This document shows positions 9,873 through 17,496 of a stretch of 64,000 nt of DNA, piece by piece (the stretch's first letter is position 1; each line of letters begins with the position of its first letter). The notes under the pieces were generated by a model. It searched no databases and was not told where the DNA came from. It saw only the letters and a list, made by a program, of their open reading frames with translations. Location of the stretch: NCBI RefSeq assembly GCF_014205225.1, contig NZ_JACHNB010000001.1, forward strand, positions 6,801,501-6,865,500, read 5' to 3'. Position numbers and translations under genes: made by a program. The stretch comes from Actinoplanes octamycinicus (GTDB taxonomy: Bacteria; Actinomycetota; Actinomycetes; Mycobacteriales; Micromonosporaceae).

Positions 9873-9923
9873 AAAGTTTAGGAACGATTGTTCTTGACTG
9901 GTCGTTCCTAAACTTTGTAGGCT
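9873..9923 (+). promoter_or_regulatory. TetR operator and leaderless promoter
   Basis: Perfect 15-bp arms AAAGTTTAGGAACGA (9873-9887) and TCGTTCCTAAACTTT (9902-9916) lie between the divergent permease and TetR genes. A TTGACT -35 (9894-9899) and TAGGCT -10 (9918-9923), 18 bp apart, place the start of transcription at or next to the TetR ATG (9931), so its mRNA is probably leaderless. The right arm fills the spacer between -35 and -10, as expected for autorepression. Confidence 0.7.
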
Positions 9924-9930
9924 GATCGGC

Positions 9931-10344
9931 ATGGGACGACCACGAGCGTTCGACGAGACCGAGGCCGTGCAGGCCGCCGCCGCGCTGTTCGCGCGCCGCG
10001 CGTTCGACGGGGTGTCGGTCGACGACCTGGTCAGCCACCTCGGCGTGCACCGCAACAGTCTCTACCAGGTGTTCGGCAGCAAACGCGGGCTCTACCTGCG
10101 GGCCCTGCGCTGGAGCCTGCAGCACCAGGTCCGGCCGCTGCTCGGCGCCGACACCGCGGTGCTGGTCCGCGAGCCGGCCCTGGACCTGCTGCTGATGGCC
10201 GCCACCGAGCGCGCCCCGGCCGACCCGGAGGTGGCCCAGGAGGTCAGCGCCGTGCTCGCCGAGCTCGACACGGCCACCCGGCCGGAAACCACCGCGACCC
10301 TGCTCGGGATGCGCCTGCGCGCCCGGATCACCGCAGAAGGATAG
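9931..10344 (+). CDS. TetR-family transcriptional regulator (short)
   Basis: 137 aa. The N-terminal HTH is complete: GRPRAFDETEAVQAAAALFARRAFDGVSVDDLVSHLGVHRNSLYQVFGSKRGLYLRAL. The ligand-binding part is short compared with the usual 190-220 aa, ending right after two or three helices (AATERAPADPEVAQEVSAVLAELD). The gene stops cleanly and is not obviously frameshifted. It should bind the inverted repeat in front of it and control the permease. A nearly identical piece of its HTH coding sequence lies at 7351-7388. Confidence 0.85.
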   Translation: MGRPRAFDETEAVQAAAALFARRAFDGVSVDDLVSHLGVHRNSLYQVFGSKRGLYLRALRWSLQHQVRPLLGADTAVLVREPALDLLLMAATERAPADPEVAQEVSAVLAELDTATRPETTATLLGMRLRARITAEG

Positions 10345-10355
10345 GAGCGTCCACC

Positions 10356-10715
10356 ATGCCCGCAGACGTCCGCATCGACGGCGACACCCTCATCGTCGAG
10401 GTCCTCGGCATCGACAAGCTCTGGGCGCTCAAGAGCCGCCTGCAGATTCCGCTGGTCAACGTGGCCGGCGCGACCATCGACCCGGGCATCGACCGGGAGT
10501 TCAAGGGGATCCGCACCGGCGGCACACACTTCCCCGGCTGGCTGACCGCCGGCCGGTTCCGCAAGAACGGCGAGAAGGTGTTCTGGGACGTGCGCGACCC
10601 GAACAAGGCGGTCGTCATCGCCCTGCGCGACGAGTCGTACGCGCGCCTGGTCGTCGAGGTCGCCGACCCGCGCGCCACCGTCGACCTGGTCGAGCACGCC
10701 ATCACCCGGTCGTGA
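10356..10715 (+). CDS. Bacterial PH-like domain protein
   Basis: 119 aa, ATG 10356 preceded by AGGAG. The pattern of strands (VRIDGDTLIVEVLGIDKLWALKSRLQIPLVNVAGATID, KGIRTGGTHFPGWLTAGRF, GEKVFWDVRDPNKAVVIAL) and a closing helix (DPRATVDLVEHAI) match a widespread actinobacterial family with a pleckstrin-homology-like fold. No membrane segment. Function unknown. Overlaps the following GNAT gene by 4 nt, so the two are translationally coupled. Confidence 0.65.
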   Translation: MPADVRIDGDTLIVEVLGIDKLWALKSRLQIPLVNVAGATIDPGIDREFKGIRTGGTHFPGWLTAGRFRKNGEKVFWDVRDPNKAVVIALRDESYARLVVEVADPRATVDLVEHAITRS

Positions 10716-11188
10716 AGCCCACCGGCCGGAGCACCCCGGCCATCACCGCCGCCACCCCGGCCGACCTGCCCCGCATCCTGCGGATCCGGCACGCCGCGTT
10801 CACCCGGCACGCGCCCACCGCATACCCGGCCGAGCAGGTCGAGACGCTGCTGCGCGACGTCTCCCCGGACGAGCTCAGCGCCATGATCTCGGCCGGGACG
10901 CTGTTCGTGGCCCGCGCCGCCGGGCAGGTGCTCGGCTGCGCGGGCTGGCGCGACGACCGGCTACGACACGTCTACGTCGACCCGGACGCCACCCGCCGCG
11001 GCATCGGCACCGCCCTGCTGCGCCACGTCGAAACCGACTTCCGGGCCCGCACCGGCCGATCCGAGCTCGCCGCCGGCGTCGCCCTGCACGCCGAGGCCTT
11101 CTACCTCGCCAACGGCTACCGCCTGGTGGACCGCGCCCGCGCCTGGGACGGCAGCACCTACCTGCGGATGCTGAAATCCCTGTCCTGA
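10712..11188 (+). CDS. GNAT family N-acetyltransferase
   Basis: 158 aa, GTG 10712 overlapping the previous stop (GTGA). GNAT motif A is clear: LRHVYVDPDATRRGIGTALLRHVE, including the acetyl-CoA-binding RRGIGTA loop. Motif B follows with LHAEAFYLANGYRLVDRARAW, in which the FYLANGY helix is typical. The acceptor substrate is unknown. It shares an operon with the PH-like protein and converges on the kinase gene at 11200. Confidence 0.85.
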   Translation: MKPTGRSTPAITAATPADLPRILRIRHAAFTRHAPTAYPAEQVETLLRDVSPDELSAMISAGTLFVARAAGQVLGCAGWRDDRLRHVYVDPDATRRGIGTALLRHVETDFRARTGRSELAAGVALHAEAFYLANGYRLVDRARAWDGSTYLRMLKSLS

Positions 11189-11199
11189 GCCCGCGGCGA

Positions 11200-11721
11200 T
11201 CACGAAGGTGGCAGGGAGTCCAGCCAGGCGCGGACCGCCCGCGGGCGGCGCAACACCAGCACCGGCGGCATCGCCGGATCCCGCTGCCAGGCCCGCAACC
11301 GGGCCCGCTTGCGCGGCAACGACCGGAACTGCTGCACCAGCAGCGAATCCCGGGTGAACAACTCCCGCACCGACTCGACGTTGCCGTTGCACACCGGCGT
11401 GCGGGTCACCGACCGGTGCACGGTGCGGCGCAACAACCGCCACAGGCACACCGCCCGCGACAGATCCAGGCCGACGACCAGGTCAGCGCGCGCCATCGGC
11501 ACGTCCAGCCACGACAGATACGCGCTGTCGAGCACCCACGCGTCCCCGGCGCACACCGCGGCGATCCGCTCCCGCTGCACCGCGACCGGCACCTGCACCC
11601 AGCCCGGCTCCCAGGTCAGGTCGTCGACCGCCACATACGGCAGACCGGTACGGGCGCTGATCGCGGCGGCCAGCGTCGACTTGCCGGAGCCGGTCACCCC
11701 GTAGACCACGACCCGCCTCAT
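11200..11721 (-). CDS. P-loop kinase / adenylate kinase-like (topology-modulation family) protein
   Basis: 173 aa, ATG 11721 overlapping the hydrolase stop (ATGA). Walker A is GVTGSGKSTLA (residues 8-18), followed by LPYVAVDDLTWEPGW, the conserved acidic pair of the FlaR/topology-modulation family. RARAWQRD and a C-terminal helix complete a small one-domain kinase. Members phosphorylate unknown small substrates. A paralogue of the same family is at 23646-24224 (shared WNGNVE/CNGNVES motif). Last gene of a three-gene overlapping operon. Confidence 0.75.
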   Translation of the reverse strand: MRRVVVYGVTGSGKSTLAAAISARTGLPYVAVDDLTWEPGWVQVPVAVQRERIAAVCAGDAWVLDSAYLSWLDVPMARADLVVGLDLSRAVCLWRLLRRTVHRSVTRTPVCNGNVESVRELFTRDSLLVQQFRSLPRKRARLRAWQRDPAMPPVLVLRRPRAVRAWLDSLPPS

Positions 11722-12404
11722 GCCCGCGGATGCAGGAACCGGTGGATCTCGGTGACGAACGCGGTCGGCTGCTCCACGTGCACATCGTGCCCGGCGGTCA
11801 CCGACACCAGCGTCGCGTCCGGGATCCGGTCGGCCGCGTCGGCCAGCAACTCGTGCGGGATCGGGCTCTCCGCCCCACTGATGATCAACGTGCGGACCGG
11901 CAGCCCGGACAGCGCCTCCCACCACGCCGGATCCGGATCGTCGAGCTGAGCGCGGATCTGGTTGACCACGGCGACGTCGAACGGGACCGGCTCGGTCGGC
12001 GGCTGCAGCGGCGGCCGCGACAACGCGCCCGGCCGCGGCGCGACCGCGTCCTCCAGCACCAGGTGGCTGACCCGGTGCGGGGCGGCCAGCGCGAGCAGCT
12101 CGGCGACCACCGCGCCCATCGAATGACCGATCAGCAGGCACTCGTCGATCCCGGCCGCGTCCAGGAACGCCAGCATGTCGTCGCGCATCAACTCGAACGA
12201 ATACTTGCCCGGCCGGGAACTGCCGCCGTGCCCGCGCAGGTCCACCGCGTACACCCGATGGGTCTCGGCCAGGTCCGGCAGGACCGTGTCCCAGTCGGCG
12301 GCACTGTCCCCCAGCCCGTGCAGCAGCACCGCGGGCGGATTGCCGGCCACCCCCGCCGTGCGGTAGGCGATCGTCACTCCGTTGACGTCCAGCGACTCCG
12401 TCAC
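11718..12404 (-). CDS. Alpha/beta hydrolase
   Basis: 228 aa from GTG 12404 (GGGGGAG upstream); it overlaps both neighbours by 4 nt. The oxyanion-hole motif LLHGLGDSAADW is at residues 27-38, the nucleophile elbow GHSMG has Ser95, and the catalytic His is in TAGHDVHVEQP near the C-terminus. Overall it resembles the esterase/epoxide-hydrolase-like group. The substrate is unknown. The overlap with the kinase suggests the two act on a common small molecule, but that is inference. Confidence 0.85.
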   Translation of the reverse strand: MTESLDVNGVTIAYRTAGVAGNPPAVLLHGLGDSAADWDTVLPDLAETHRVYAVDLRGHGGSSRPGKYSFELMRDDMLAFLDAAGIDECLLIGHSMGAVVAELLALAAPHRVSHLVLEDAVAPRPGALSRPPLQPPTEPVPFDVAVVNQIRAQLDDPDPAWWEALSGLPVRTLIISGAESPIPHELLADAADRIPDATLVSVTAGHDVHVEQPTAFVTEIHRFLHPRA

Positions 12405-12757
12405 GAATTGCTCCCCCTGCTCGGTCCGCGGATCAGCCACCAGGCACCGGCCAGGAAGGTGAGCACCACGATCCCAGCTGTCGCGCCGGCCAGAACGAGC
12501 CCCCGCAGGCCGCCGAACGCGACGAGCACACTGCCGGCGAAGGCTATCAGGGACACCACGATCAGGGGACGCACCGGCGTGCGCGGATACCGGTCCAGCC
12601 ACCGCCACCCGTAAGTGGCCACACCGACGACCAGCACGGTCAGCAGCCACTGCCACGGCCGGCCGGCGACCAGGGCGAGCAGGACCACGATCGAGGCGAT
12701 CCACAGCCCGGACAGGGCCAGCGAACGGGCAGCGGCACGACGAGCAGCCCGGTCCAT
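12401..12757 (-). CDS. Small membrane protein, three predicted helices
   Basis: 118 aa from ATG 12757 (a TTG at 12784 is possible). After a basic amphipathic N-terminus (DRAARRAAARS) come two close helices (GLWIASIVVLLALVA and WQWLLTVLVVGVATYGW), a short charged loop and two further hydrophobic stretches (PLIVVSLIAFAGSVLVA, GLVLAGATAGIVVLTFLAGAWWLI). No family recognised. First gene of the overlapping three-gene operon ending in the kinase. Confidence 0.65.
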   Translation of the reverse strand: MDRAARRAAARSLALSGLWIASIVVLLALVAGRPWQWLLTVLVVGVATYGWRWLDRYPRTPVRPLIVVSLIAFAGSVLVAFGGLRGLVLAGATAGIVVLTFLAGAWWLIRGPSRGSNS

Positions 12758-12789
12758 GCCCGGCAGGGTAGTCCGCGCCGGCAACGGGT

Positions 12790-13005
12790 ATGTGCCCCGA
12801 CATGACCGACAGCAACGACGTCGCCGGTGCCAGCACCGACCAGCACACCTCCGGCCACCGCGAGCAGGGCACCTTTCAGACCGACGAGCCGCCGACCTCG
12901 GCCACCCCGGCCGACGGCAGCACCAACGCCGGCATCAACCAGCACCACGCCAACCGGCCCGCCTCCGACACCGACCCCGAAGCCATGCCCGAGATCCCGG
13001 ACTGA
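12790..13005 (+). CDS. Small hydrophilic protein, probably disordered
   Basis: 71 aa from ATG 12790 (an inner ATG at 12802 is also possible). The composition is rich in Asp, Thr, Ser, Ala and His with no hydrophobic core (TSGHREQGTFQTDEPPTSATPADGSTNAGINQHH), so an unstructured protein is expected. Third-codon GC is high, which supports real translation. No known family; no partner evident. Confidence 0.45.
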   Translation: MCPDMTDSNDVAGASTDQHTSGHREQGTFQTDEPPTSATPADGSTNAGINQHHANRPASDTDPEAMPEIPD

Positions 13006-13054
13006 CCCTCCGGCCCGCTGCCACTTTCCGGATTCTTCATCCGGTACGGCGGGG

Positions 13055-13090
13055 AGCCCCGCACCACCGCCACGCGCGTCGTGCGGGGCT
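13055..13090. terminator. Stem-loop between convergent genes
   Basis: AGCCCCGCAC (13055-13064) pairs perfectly with GTGCGGGGCT (13081-13090). It lies between the stops of the small hydrophilic protein and the protease and could terminate transcription from both sides. No U-tract. Confidence 0.5.
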
Positions 13091-13114
13091 GCCGCCGGTC
13101 CAGGACAACGCGCG

Positions 13115-14110
13115 CTAGTCGGCGGGCCGCCAGCCGCGGCGGCGGGCCCGGGTCACCGCGAAGGCGATCAGGCCCAGCACCGCGCCGGCGCCGACGGCCG
13201 ACCCCGCCGCCCAGTACACCGGGCGGCGCGACACCGCGGGGCCCACCGCGTACCGGGAACTCCGATCGGGGTCGGCCGCGGCCGGAACGCGCGGCGCCGG
13301 CCCGGAACCGGCCGCGGTCACCGCGCGATACGGGTTCACCCGCCGCCCCGCGTCGCTGGTCGCCACCAGCCGCCGGCCCACCCCCGCGGCCGGCAGCTCC
13401 GGGAAGCGCTCGCACACCAGCGCCGCCGTCCCCGACACGACCCCGGCCGCGAAACTCGTCCCGGCATCACCGACCGCGACCAGATCCACCTGCGGCCCCA
13501 CCGGCGAGAACGACGCGGCCTCGCCCGACGACAGGATCGCCCCGACGCCGAGCACCCCCGGATACCCGGCCGGGAACTGCGGTCCCGCCCCCGGCTGGTT
13601 CCCGGCAGCCGCGACCACCACCACACCCCGGCCGACCGCGAACGCCACCGCGGCCCGCACCCGCGGATCATCCGCCCCGACCACCAGCGAGATGTTGATC
13701 ACCTGGGCGTGGCCCGGACCCGCCGCCCACCGGATCCCGTCGGCCACCCGCGCCACCCCGGCCCCGTCCCGCGGATCGCCGTCGGCCACCCGCACCGGCA
13801 CGATCCGCACCCCGGGCGCCACCGCCACCACCGACGCCGCCACCGCCGTCCCGTGCCCCACACAGTCCCGGCGCCCCGCCAACTCCCCGCGCAGCAGGTC
13901 CCGCCCCGCCACCACCCGGCCGGCCACCTGCGCGTTCCCCGCGTCCACCCCGGAATCGACGACCGCCACCCGCACCCCGGCGCCGGACGCGACCGGCGCC
14001 ACGACATACGGCACCGACACCACCGGCACCGGCGGCGTCACACACCCCGGCGGCTCCCGGACCGGCAACGGAGCGGCCAGCAACGCCAGCGTCCACACCA
14101 GCCGCACCAT
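13115..14110 (-). CDS. Membrane-anchored subtilisin-like (S8) protease, mycosin-like
   Basis: 331 aa from ATG 14110 (GGTGGGGGTGG directly upstream; the longer open frame runs antisense through the riboswitch). N-terminal hydrophobic segment for export; catalytic triad Asp52 (VAVVDSGVD), His86 (CVGHGT), Ser219 (GTSFAAG), with oxyanion Asn171 (AAGNQ). A C-terminal helix (WAAGSAVGAGAVLGLIAFAV) and RARRR stop-transfer anchor it outside the membrane, the arrangement of type VII secretion mycosins. No ESX components are near, so a link to type VII secretion is only a family analogy. The prodomain is absent or minimal, also as in mycosins. Confidence 0.82.
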   Translation of the reverse strand: MVRLVWTLALLAAPLPVREPPGCVTPPVPVVSVPYVVAPVASGAGVRVAVVDSGVDAGNAQVAGRVVAGRDLLRGELAGRRDCVGHGTAVAASVVAVAPGVRIVPVRVADGDPRDGAGVARVADGIRWAAGPGHAQVINISLVVGADDPRVRAAVAFAVGRGVVVVAAAGNQPGAGPQFPAGYPGVLGVGAILSSGEAASFSPVGPQVDLVAVGDAGTSFAAGVVSGTAALVCERFPELPAAGVGRRLVATSDAGRRVNPYRAVTAAGSGPAPRVPAAADPDRSSRYAVGPAVSRRPVYWAAGSAVGAGAVLGLIAFAVTRARRRGWRPAD

Positions 14111-14184
14111 CCACCCCCACCCGAAACAACGACGACCGTGAATGTTATCCGCGCCACGCCATCCCGGTTGTGCCCCCACCACCA

Positions 14185-14348
14185 CGACCGATAGGTTGTG
14201 GGAGCCATCTGCGGCGTCGTGAGGGAAACCGGTGCAATTCCGGTGCGGTCGCGCCACTGTGAATCGCCCCCCGGCCACGGGGACGCGATGAGTCAGGACA
14301 CTCACCCGTCCGCAGCCCGTCCACCGGGACGCGTCATCCCGTAGGAGG
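14185..14348 (+). ncRNA. Cobalamin (B12) riboswitch
   Basis: The leader of cbtB contains the conserved core of AdoCbl/cobalamin riboswitches: GGGAAACCGGTGCAATTCCG (from 14223), the B12 box GCGCCACTGT (14251-14260) and AGTCAGGACAC (14291-14301). A GC-rich stem near 14326-14340 sits just before the AGGAGG ribosome site (14343-14348), so B12 binding probably hides that site and shuts off cobalt uptake. Ends are approximate. Confidence 0.92.
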
Positions 14349-14358
14349 TTGATCAACC

Positions 14359-14562
14359 ATGCCCAAGGCCCCGACCGTGCGGCCCCTCGCCATCCCCGCC
14401 ATCTCCACCCGCCTGCTGCTCACCGCCGCCGGCGTCACCCTCCTGCTGCTCGCCCTGGCCTACCTGGTCGCCTTCGACCAGGGCGCCCTGTCCCGCAGCG
14501 GGATGTACATGCACGAGCTCATGCACGACGGCCGCCACCTGCTGGGCGTCCCGTGCCACTGA
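14359..14562 (+). CDS. cbtB: Cobalt transporter subunit CbtB
   Basis: 67 aa. One membrane helix (STRLLLTAAGVTLLLLALAYLVAF) followed by the CbtB signature MYMHELMHDGRHLLGVPCH, a His/Cys metal-binding tail. CbtB partners with CbtA in a B12-regulated cobalt uptake system known from family and riboswitch studies. Ribosome site AGGAGG lies 10 nt upstream at the end of the cobalamin riboswitch, so expression should fall when B12 is plentiful. Overlaps cbtA by 10 nt. Confidence 0.92.
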   Translation: MPKAPTVRPLAIPAISTRLLLTAAGVTLLLLALAYLVAFDQGALSRSGMYMHELMHDGRHLLGVPCH

Positions 14563-15290
14563 AGCTCAGCTTCGGGCGCCTCCTGACCGCCGGACTGCTC
14601 GCCGGGCTCATCGCCGGCCTGCTGGCCGGCGGTTTCGCCTATCTCACCGGCGAACCCCGCATCGACGCCGCCATCGCCATCGAGGAACAAAACACCCTCG
14701 CCCACGGCGCCGCCGGCGGCGGCGAAGAACTCGTCAGCCGCGAAACCCAGAAAAACATCGGCCTCACCCTGGCCACCACCCTCTACGGGATCGCCCTCGG
14801 CGGCTTCCTCGCCACCGCCTACGCCCTGCTCCGGCGCCGCCTGCACACCAGCAGCGACACCCGCGCCGCCCTCGGCCTGGCCACCGCCGCCCTCACCGGC
14901 ATCGTCCTGATCCCCTGGCTCAAATACCCACCCAACCCACCAGCCGTCGGCGACCCCGCCACCATCAGACAACGCACCATCAGCTACCTCGCACTGCTCG
15001 CCCTCGGCCTGGTCGCGATCTGGGCCGGCGTCCTCGCCGCCCGCACCCAAACCCAGGAATGGCGCCGCGCCACCGCCGGCACCCTCGCCTTCCTGATCGT
15101 CGTCACCATCGCCTACACCCTGCTCCCCGCCACCAACGAGGTCCCGGACACCTTCCCCGCCGACCTGCTGTGGCAATTCCGGCTCGCCTCCCTCGGCACC
15201 CAGGTCGTCCTCTTCAGCGCCCTCGGCCTCGCCTTCGCCGGCCTGCTGCACCGCCTCGCCACCAGCAAACCGGCCACCGTCGACGCCTGA
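14553..15290 (+). CDS. cbtA: Cobalt transporter subunit CbtA
   Basis: 245 aa from GTG 14553, inside the end of cbtB, so translation is coupled. Six or so membrane helices starting GRLLTAGLLAGLIAGLLAGGFAYLTGEPRIDAAIAIE, the typical CbtA opening. The acidic loop after helix 1 and FVTIAYTLLPATNEVPDTFPADLLWQFRLASLGTQ before the last helix are also CbtA features. Together with CbtB it should import Co2+ for cobalamin synthesis; no other B12 gene is in the window. A strong terminator follows 12 nt after the stop. Confidence 0.9.
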   Translation: MPLKLSFGRLLTAGLLAGLIAGLLAGGFAYLTGEPRIDAAIAIEEQNTLAHGAAGGGEELVSRETQKNIGLTLATTLYGIALGGFLATAYALLRRRLHTSSDTRAALGLATAALTGIVLIPWLKYPPNPPAVGDPATIRQRTISYLALLALGLVAIWAGVLAARTQTQEWRRATAGTLAFLIVVTIAYTLLPATNEVPDTFPADLLWQFRLASLGTQVVLFSALGLAFAGLLHRLATSKPATVDA

Positions 15291-15301
15291 CCACACCACC
15301 C

Positions 15302-15334
15302 GACGCTGCCCGGCCACCCCGGGCAGCGTCTTTT
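15302..15334 (+). terminator. Rho-independent terminator of cbtBA
   Basis: GACGCTGCCCGG (15302-15313) pairs perfectly with CCGGGCAGCGTC (15319-15330) around a 5-nt loop and is followed by TTTT. Confidence 0.9.
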
Positions 15335-15435
15335 CATGTCCGGTACGACCAGCGCCGGGGTACACCCAGCCACACCACCAGCAAGGGCCCCCGCCGTAGT
15401 GCCCCAGCAGCAGCACCCCTGCTCTACTCGAAGCC

Positions 15436-16179
15436 GTGATCCGGTTACTTCTCGCCAGCGGCACGACCCTGGTGGCGGCATTCGTGCTCGCCCCCGCCGC
15501 CCTCCTCAACAACCCCGACGACGTCCTGCGCGACTCGCTCGGACCAGCCCTCGTCGCATACTGGCGAGCCGGCACACCACAGTTCCCCGCAGCCCTGGCC
15601 GACCTGGTCGACTACTGGTACCGCTGGCACGCGATCAAAGTCGTGATCAGCGCGCTGATGCTCACCGTCTTCACCCTGCTCGCCGTCGCACTCTGGCGCC
15701 GCCACCTGCACCGCGCCACCGCCCGATACCCCGCGATCGGCGCGACCGTCTTCGCCGTCCTCGCCACCGGGCTGCTGATGCTCAACATCCAGGCGACAGC
15801 CGTCCCAGTGATCGCCCTGCTGTCCCTGCTGCCCGACAGCACACCCGGCCGCGACCTCGACCAGGCCCTGCAACAGATGCGCCAAGCCCTGACCGAGCCG
15901 GCCGGCTCACCCGCACTGACCGCACTCCTCGGCCAAGCCGAGCACTACCACTGGATCATGGCAGCGATGGCCGCCACGCTGACGACCGCAACCGGCCTGG
16001 CCAGCGCATTGCTGTGGAGACGACGTCACGCCGGCAACCCCCGAATCAGCTCCATGCGCAAGACCCTCGGCATCATCCTCGCCCTCACCGCCAGCCTGCT
16101 CCTGCTCGCGGCGACAGCCAGCACCCTGTCCGCCACCACACCCGCCGACACCCTGCGCGCCGTCATTAGTCCGAGCTGA
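15436..16179 (+). CDS. Polytopic membrane protein of unknown function
   Basis: 247 aa from GTG 15436. About five membrane helices: an N-terminal one (LLLASGTTLVAAFVLAPAALL), VVISALMLTVFTLLAVALW, ATVFAVLATGLLMLNIQA, a fourth near IMAAMAATLTTATGLASALL and a C-terminal one (LGIILALTASLLLLAATAS). Between helices 3 and 4 lies an extracellular-size loop with PGRDLDQALQQMRQALTEPAGSPALTALLGQ. It resembles actinomycete proteins annotated only as hypothetical membrane proteins. No partner is evident. Confidence 0.65.
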   Translation: MIRLLLASGTTLVAAFVLAPAALLNNPDDVLRDSLGPALVAYWRAGTPQFPAALADLVDYWYRWHAIKVVISALMLTVFTLLAVALWRRHLHRATARYPAIGATVFAVLATGLLMLNIQATAVPVIALLSLLPDSTPGRDLDQALQQMRQALTEPAGSPALTALLGQAEHYHWIMAAMAATLTTATGLASALLWRRRHAGNPRISSMRKTLGIILALTASLLLLAATASTLSATTPADTLRAVISPS

Positions 16180-16228
16180 CCCGCCCGCCTCCGGCCATCG
16201 GCCACCCCAGCTCCACTAGGGTGGGACA

Positions 16229-16690
16229 ATGGCGCGGTTCACCGGACTAGACGACCTGCTCGGCCACGACGAGCTGGGCACCAGCGACTGGCACCTCGTC
16301 GACCAGGACCGCATCGACGCCTTCGCCACCGTCACCGGCGACCACCAGTGGATCCACACCGACCCGCACCGCGCACAGAAAGACGGCCCGTTCGGCACCA
16401 CCATCGCCCACGGCGCCCTCACCCTCTCCCTGTGCATGACCTTCCTGACCGAGGTCGTCCAGGTCGACAACGTCACCTTCGTCGTCAACGGCGGCTTCGA
16501 CCGCGTCCGCTTCCACACCCCGGTCCGCTGCGGCGCCCGCCTCCGCGGCAAGGTCCGCCTCCTGGAAGCCCGCCGCCTCCCCTCCGGCGCCCGCCTCATC
16601 CTGCGCACCACCGCCGAGATCGAAGGCGAACGCCGCCCCGCCTGCGTCGCCGACCAGATCCTCGCCCTCTACGAGACCCCGCCGGCCTGA
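16229..16690 (+). CDS. MaoC-family (R)-specific enoyl-CoA hydratase-like dehydratase
   Basis: 153 aa hot-dog-fold protein. The hydratase-2 motif is complete: IDAFATVTGDHQWIHTDPHRAQKDGPFGTTIAHG, in which the Asp (GDHQ) and His (IHTDP) form the catalytic dyad. It would hydrate 2-enoyl-CoA or act in fatty-acid or polyketide metabolism; single-domain free-standing members are common in actinobacteria. Length fits the family. No pathway genes adjoin it. Confidence 0.85.
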   Translation: MARFTGLDDLLGHDELGTSDWHLVDQDRIDAFATVTGDHQWIHTDPHRAQKDGPFGTTIAHGALTLSLCMTFLTEVVQVDNVTFVVNGGFDRVRFHTPVRCGARLRGKVRLLEARRLPSGARLILRTTAEIEGERRPACVADQILALYETPPA

Positions 16691-17008
16691 CCCCCGCCCC
16701 CACCGGGCGTGCCCCCTTTCCTCGATCGGCCGATGACCGGCCCCGCACCGCCCGGCCGCACATCTGGTCGTCACGACACGGCCATCGTCGGAGCGGCCGG
16801 GCGCTCATGGCGTTCGGCCGCTCAGGATTGCCGGGCGCCACCCGGACAGCCCCCACCACCACCGAGCCGTCGCCGCGTTGTCCGACGTTGTTTGTCTGAC
16901 CAGCGCGGACAGGACCCAGACAACCGGCACGCCGCTAGAAAGAGGTCTCGTCGGAATCGAGCCAGGGCGCGGGCAACCCGCCGGCCCGTCGAATGAAGGA
17001 GACCAAGG
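16691..17008. other. Intergenic region with no supported gene
   Basis: 318 nt between the MaoC stop and the secreted protein. It holds short GC-rich dyads (for example around 16755-16800) but no reading frame with coding character. A good ribosome site (AAGGAG, 16997-17002) belongs to the gene at 17009, whose promoter must lie here. Confidence 0.4.
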
Positions 17009-17380
17009 ATGAGGATCAGACCGGCCCTCGCGGGCGTCATGACGATCGCCGCGACGGCCACGGCACTGGCGGTCGCCGATCCCGCGGCCGCCCTCAACCA
17101 GAAGACCTGCAAGGTGAAAGCCGACGGCCGCGACCTCGACTGCATCACCCAGACGCTGGACCTGGCCGGATCGAACCTGTTCCACATCGCCACCACCGGC
17201 GCGGCCGGCTACAACTGGCGCCTGGTCGTCACCGACGTGCAGAACCGCGTCGTCGTCGTCAACGAGCGCTTCACCGGCAACGCGAGCGTGTGGCGGACCA
17301 ACGTCTACTCCGACTACACCGCCTACCTCCGATGCGACACGGTCTGCCCGAACGTCACGTTGTACTTCGCCAACGGCTGA
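17009..17380 (+). CDS. Small secreted protein with four cysteines
   Basis: 123 aa, ATG 17009 with AAGGAG upstream. A classic Sec signal peptide (MRIRPALAGVMTIAATATALAVADPAAA) is followed by a short beta-rich domain (NQKTCKVKADGRDLDCITQTLDLAGSNLF.. YNWRLVVTDVQNRVVVVNERFTG) and ends LRCDTVCPNVTLYFANG. The four Cys could form two disulfides. No family recognised; small secreted beta-sandwich proteins of this kind are frequent in Micromonosporaceae. A perfect terminator follows. Confidence 0.7.
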   Translation: MRIRPALAGVMTIAATATALAVADPAAALNQKTCKVKADGRDLDCITQTLDLAGSNLFHIATTGAAGYNWRLVVTDVQNRVVVVNERFTGNASVWRTNVYSDYTAYLRCDTVCPNVTLYFANG

Positions 17381-17388
17381 CGATTCGC

Positions 17389-17422
17389 ACCACCCGGGCA
17401 GGGCCGCTTCTGCCCGGGTGGT
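17389..17422 (+). terminator. Stem-loop after the secreted protein
   Basis: ACCACCCGGGCA (17389-17400) pairs perfectly with TGCCCGGGTGGT (17411-17422) around a 10-nt loop, 9 nt after the stop. The 76-bp repeat begins at its right edge. Confidence 0.75.
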
Positions 17423-17496
17423 CGGCGAAGCCGTCCTTTTTGGTGTAGGTGCGGCTTGCCGCACTGCCTCTAGGTCGTCCTAGGAAGATAGGAAGA
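17421..17496 (+). repeat. 76-bp dispersed repeat, copy 1
   Basis: Matches 23535-23610 at 72 of 76 positions in the same orientation. It contains a T5 run, a perfect hairpin GTGCGGC-TT-GCCGCAC and a second small dyad CTAGG-TCGT-CCTAG. This copy overlaps the last codons and stop of the sigma factor gene (stop 17480-17482). Confidence 0.85.

Noticed and set aside
13115..14110. Mycosin-like protease as evidence of a type VII secretion locus
   Set aside because: No EccB/C/D, EsxA/B or PE/PPE-like gene occurs within the window; only the protease layout is similar.
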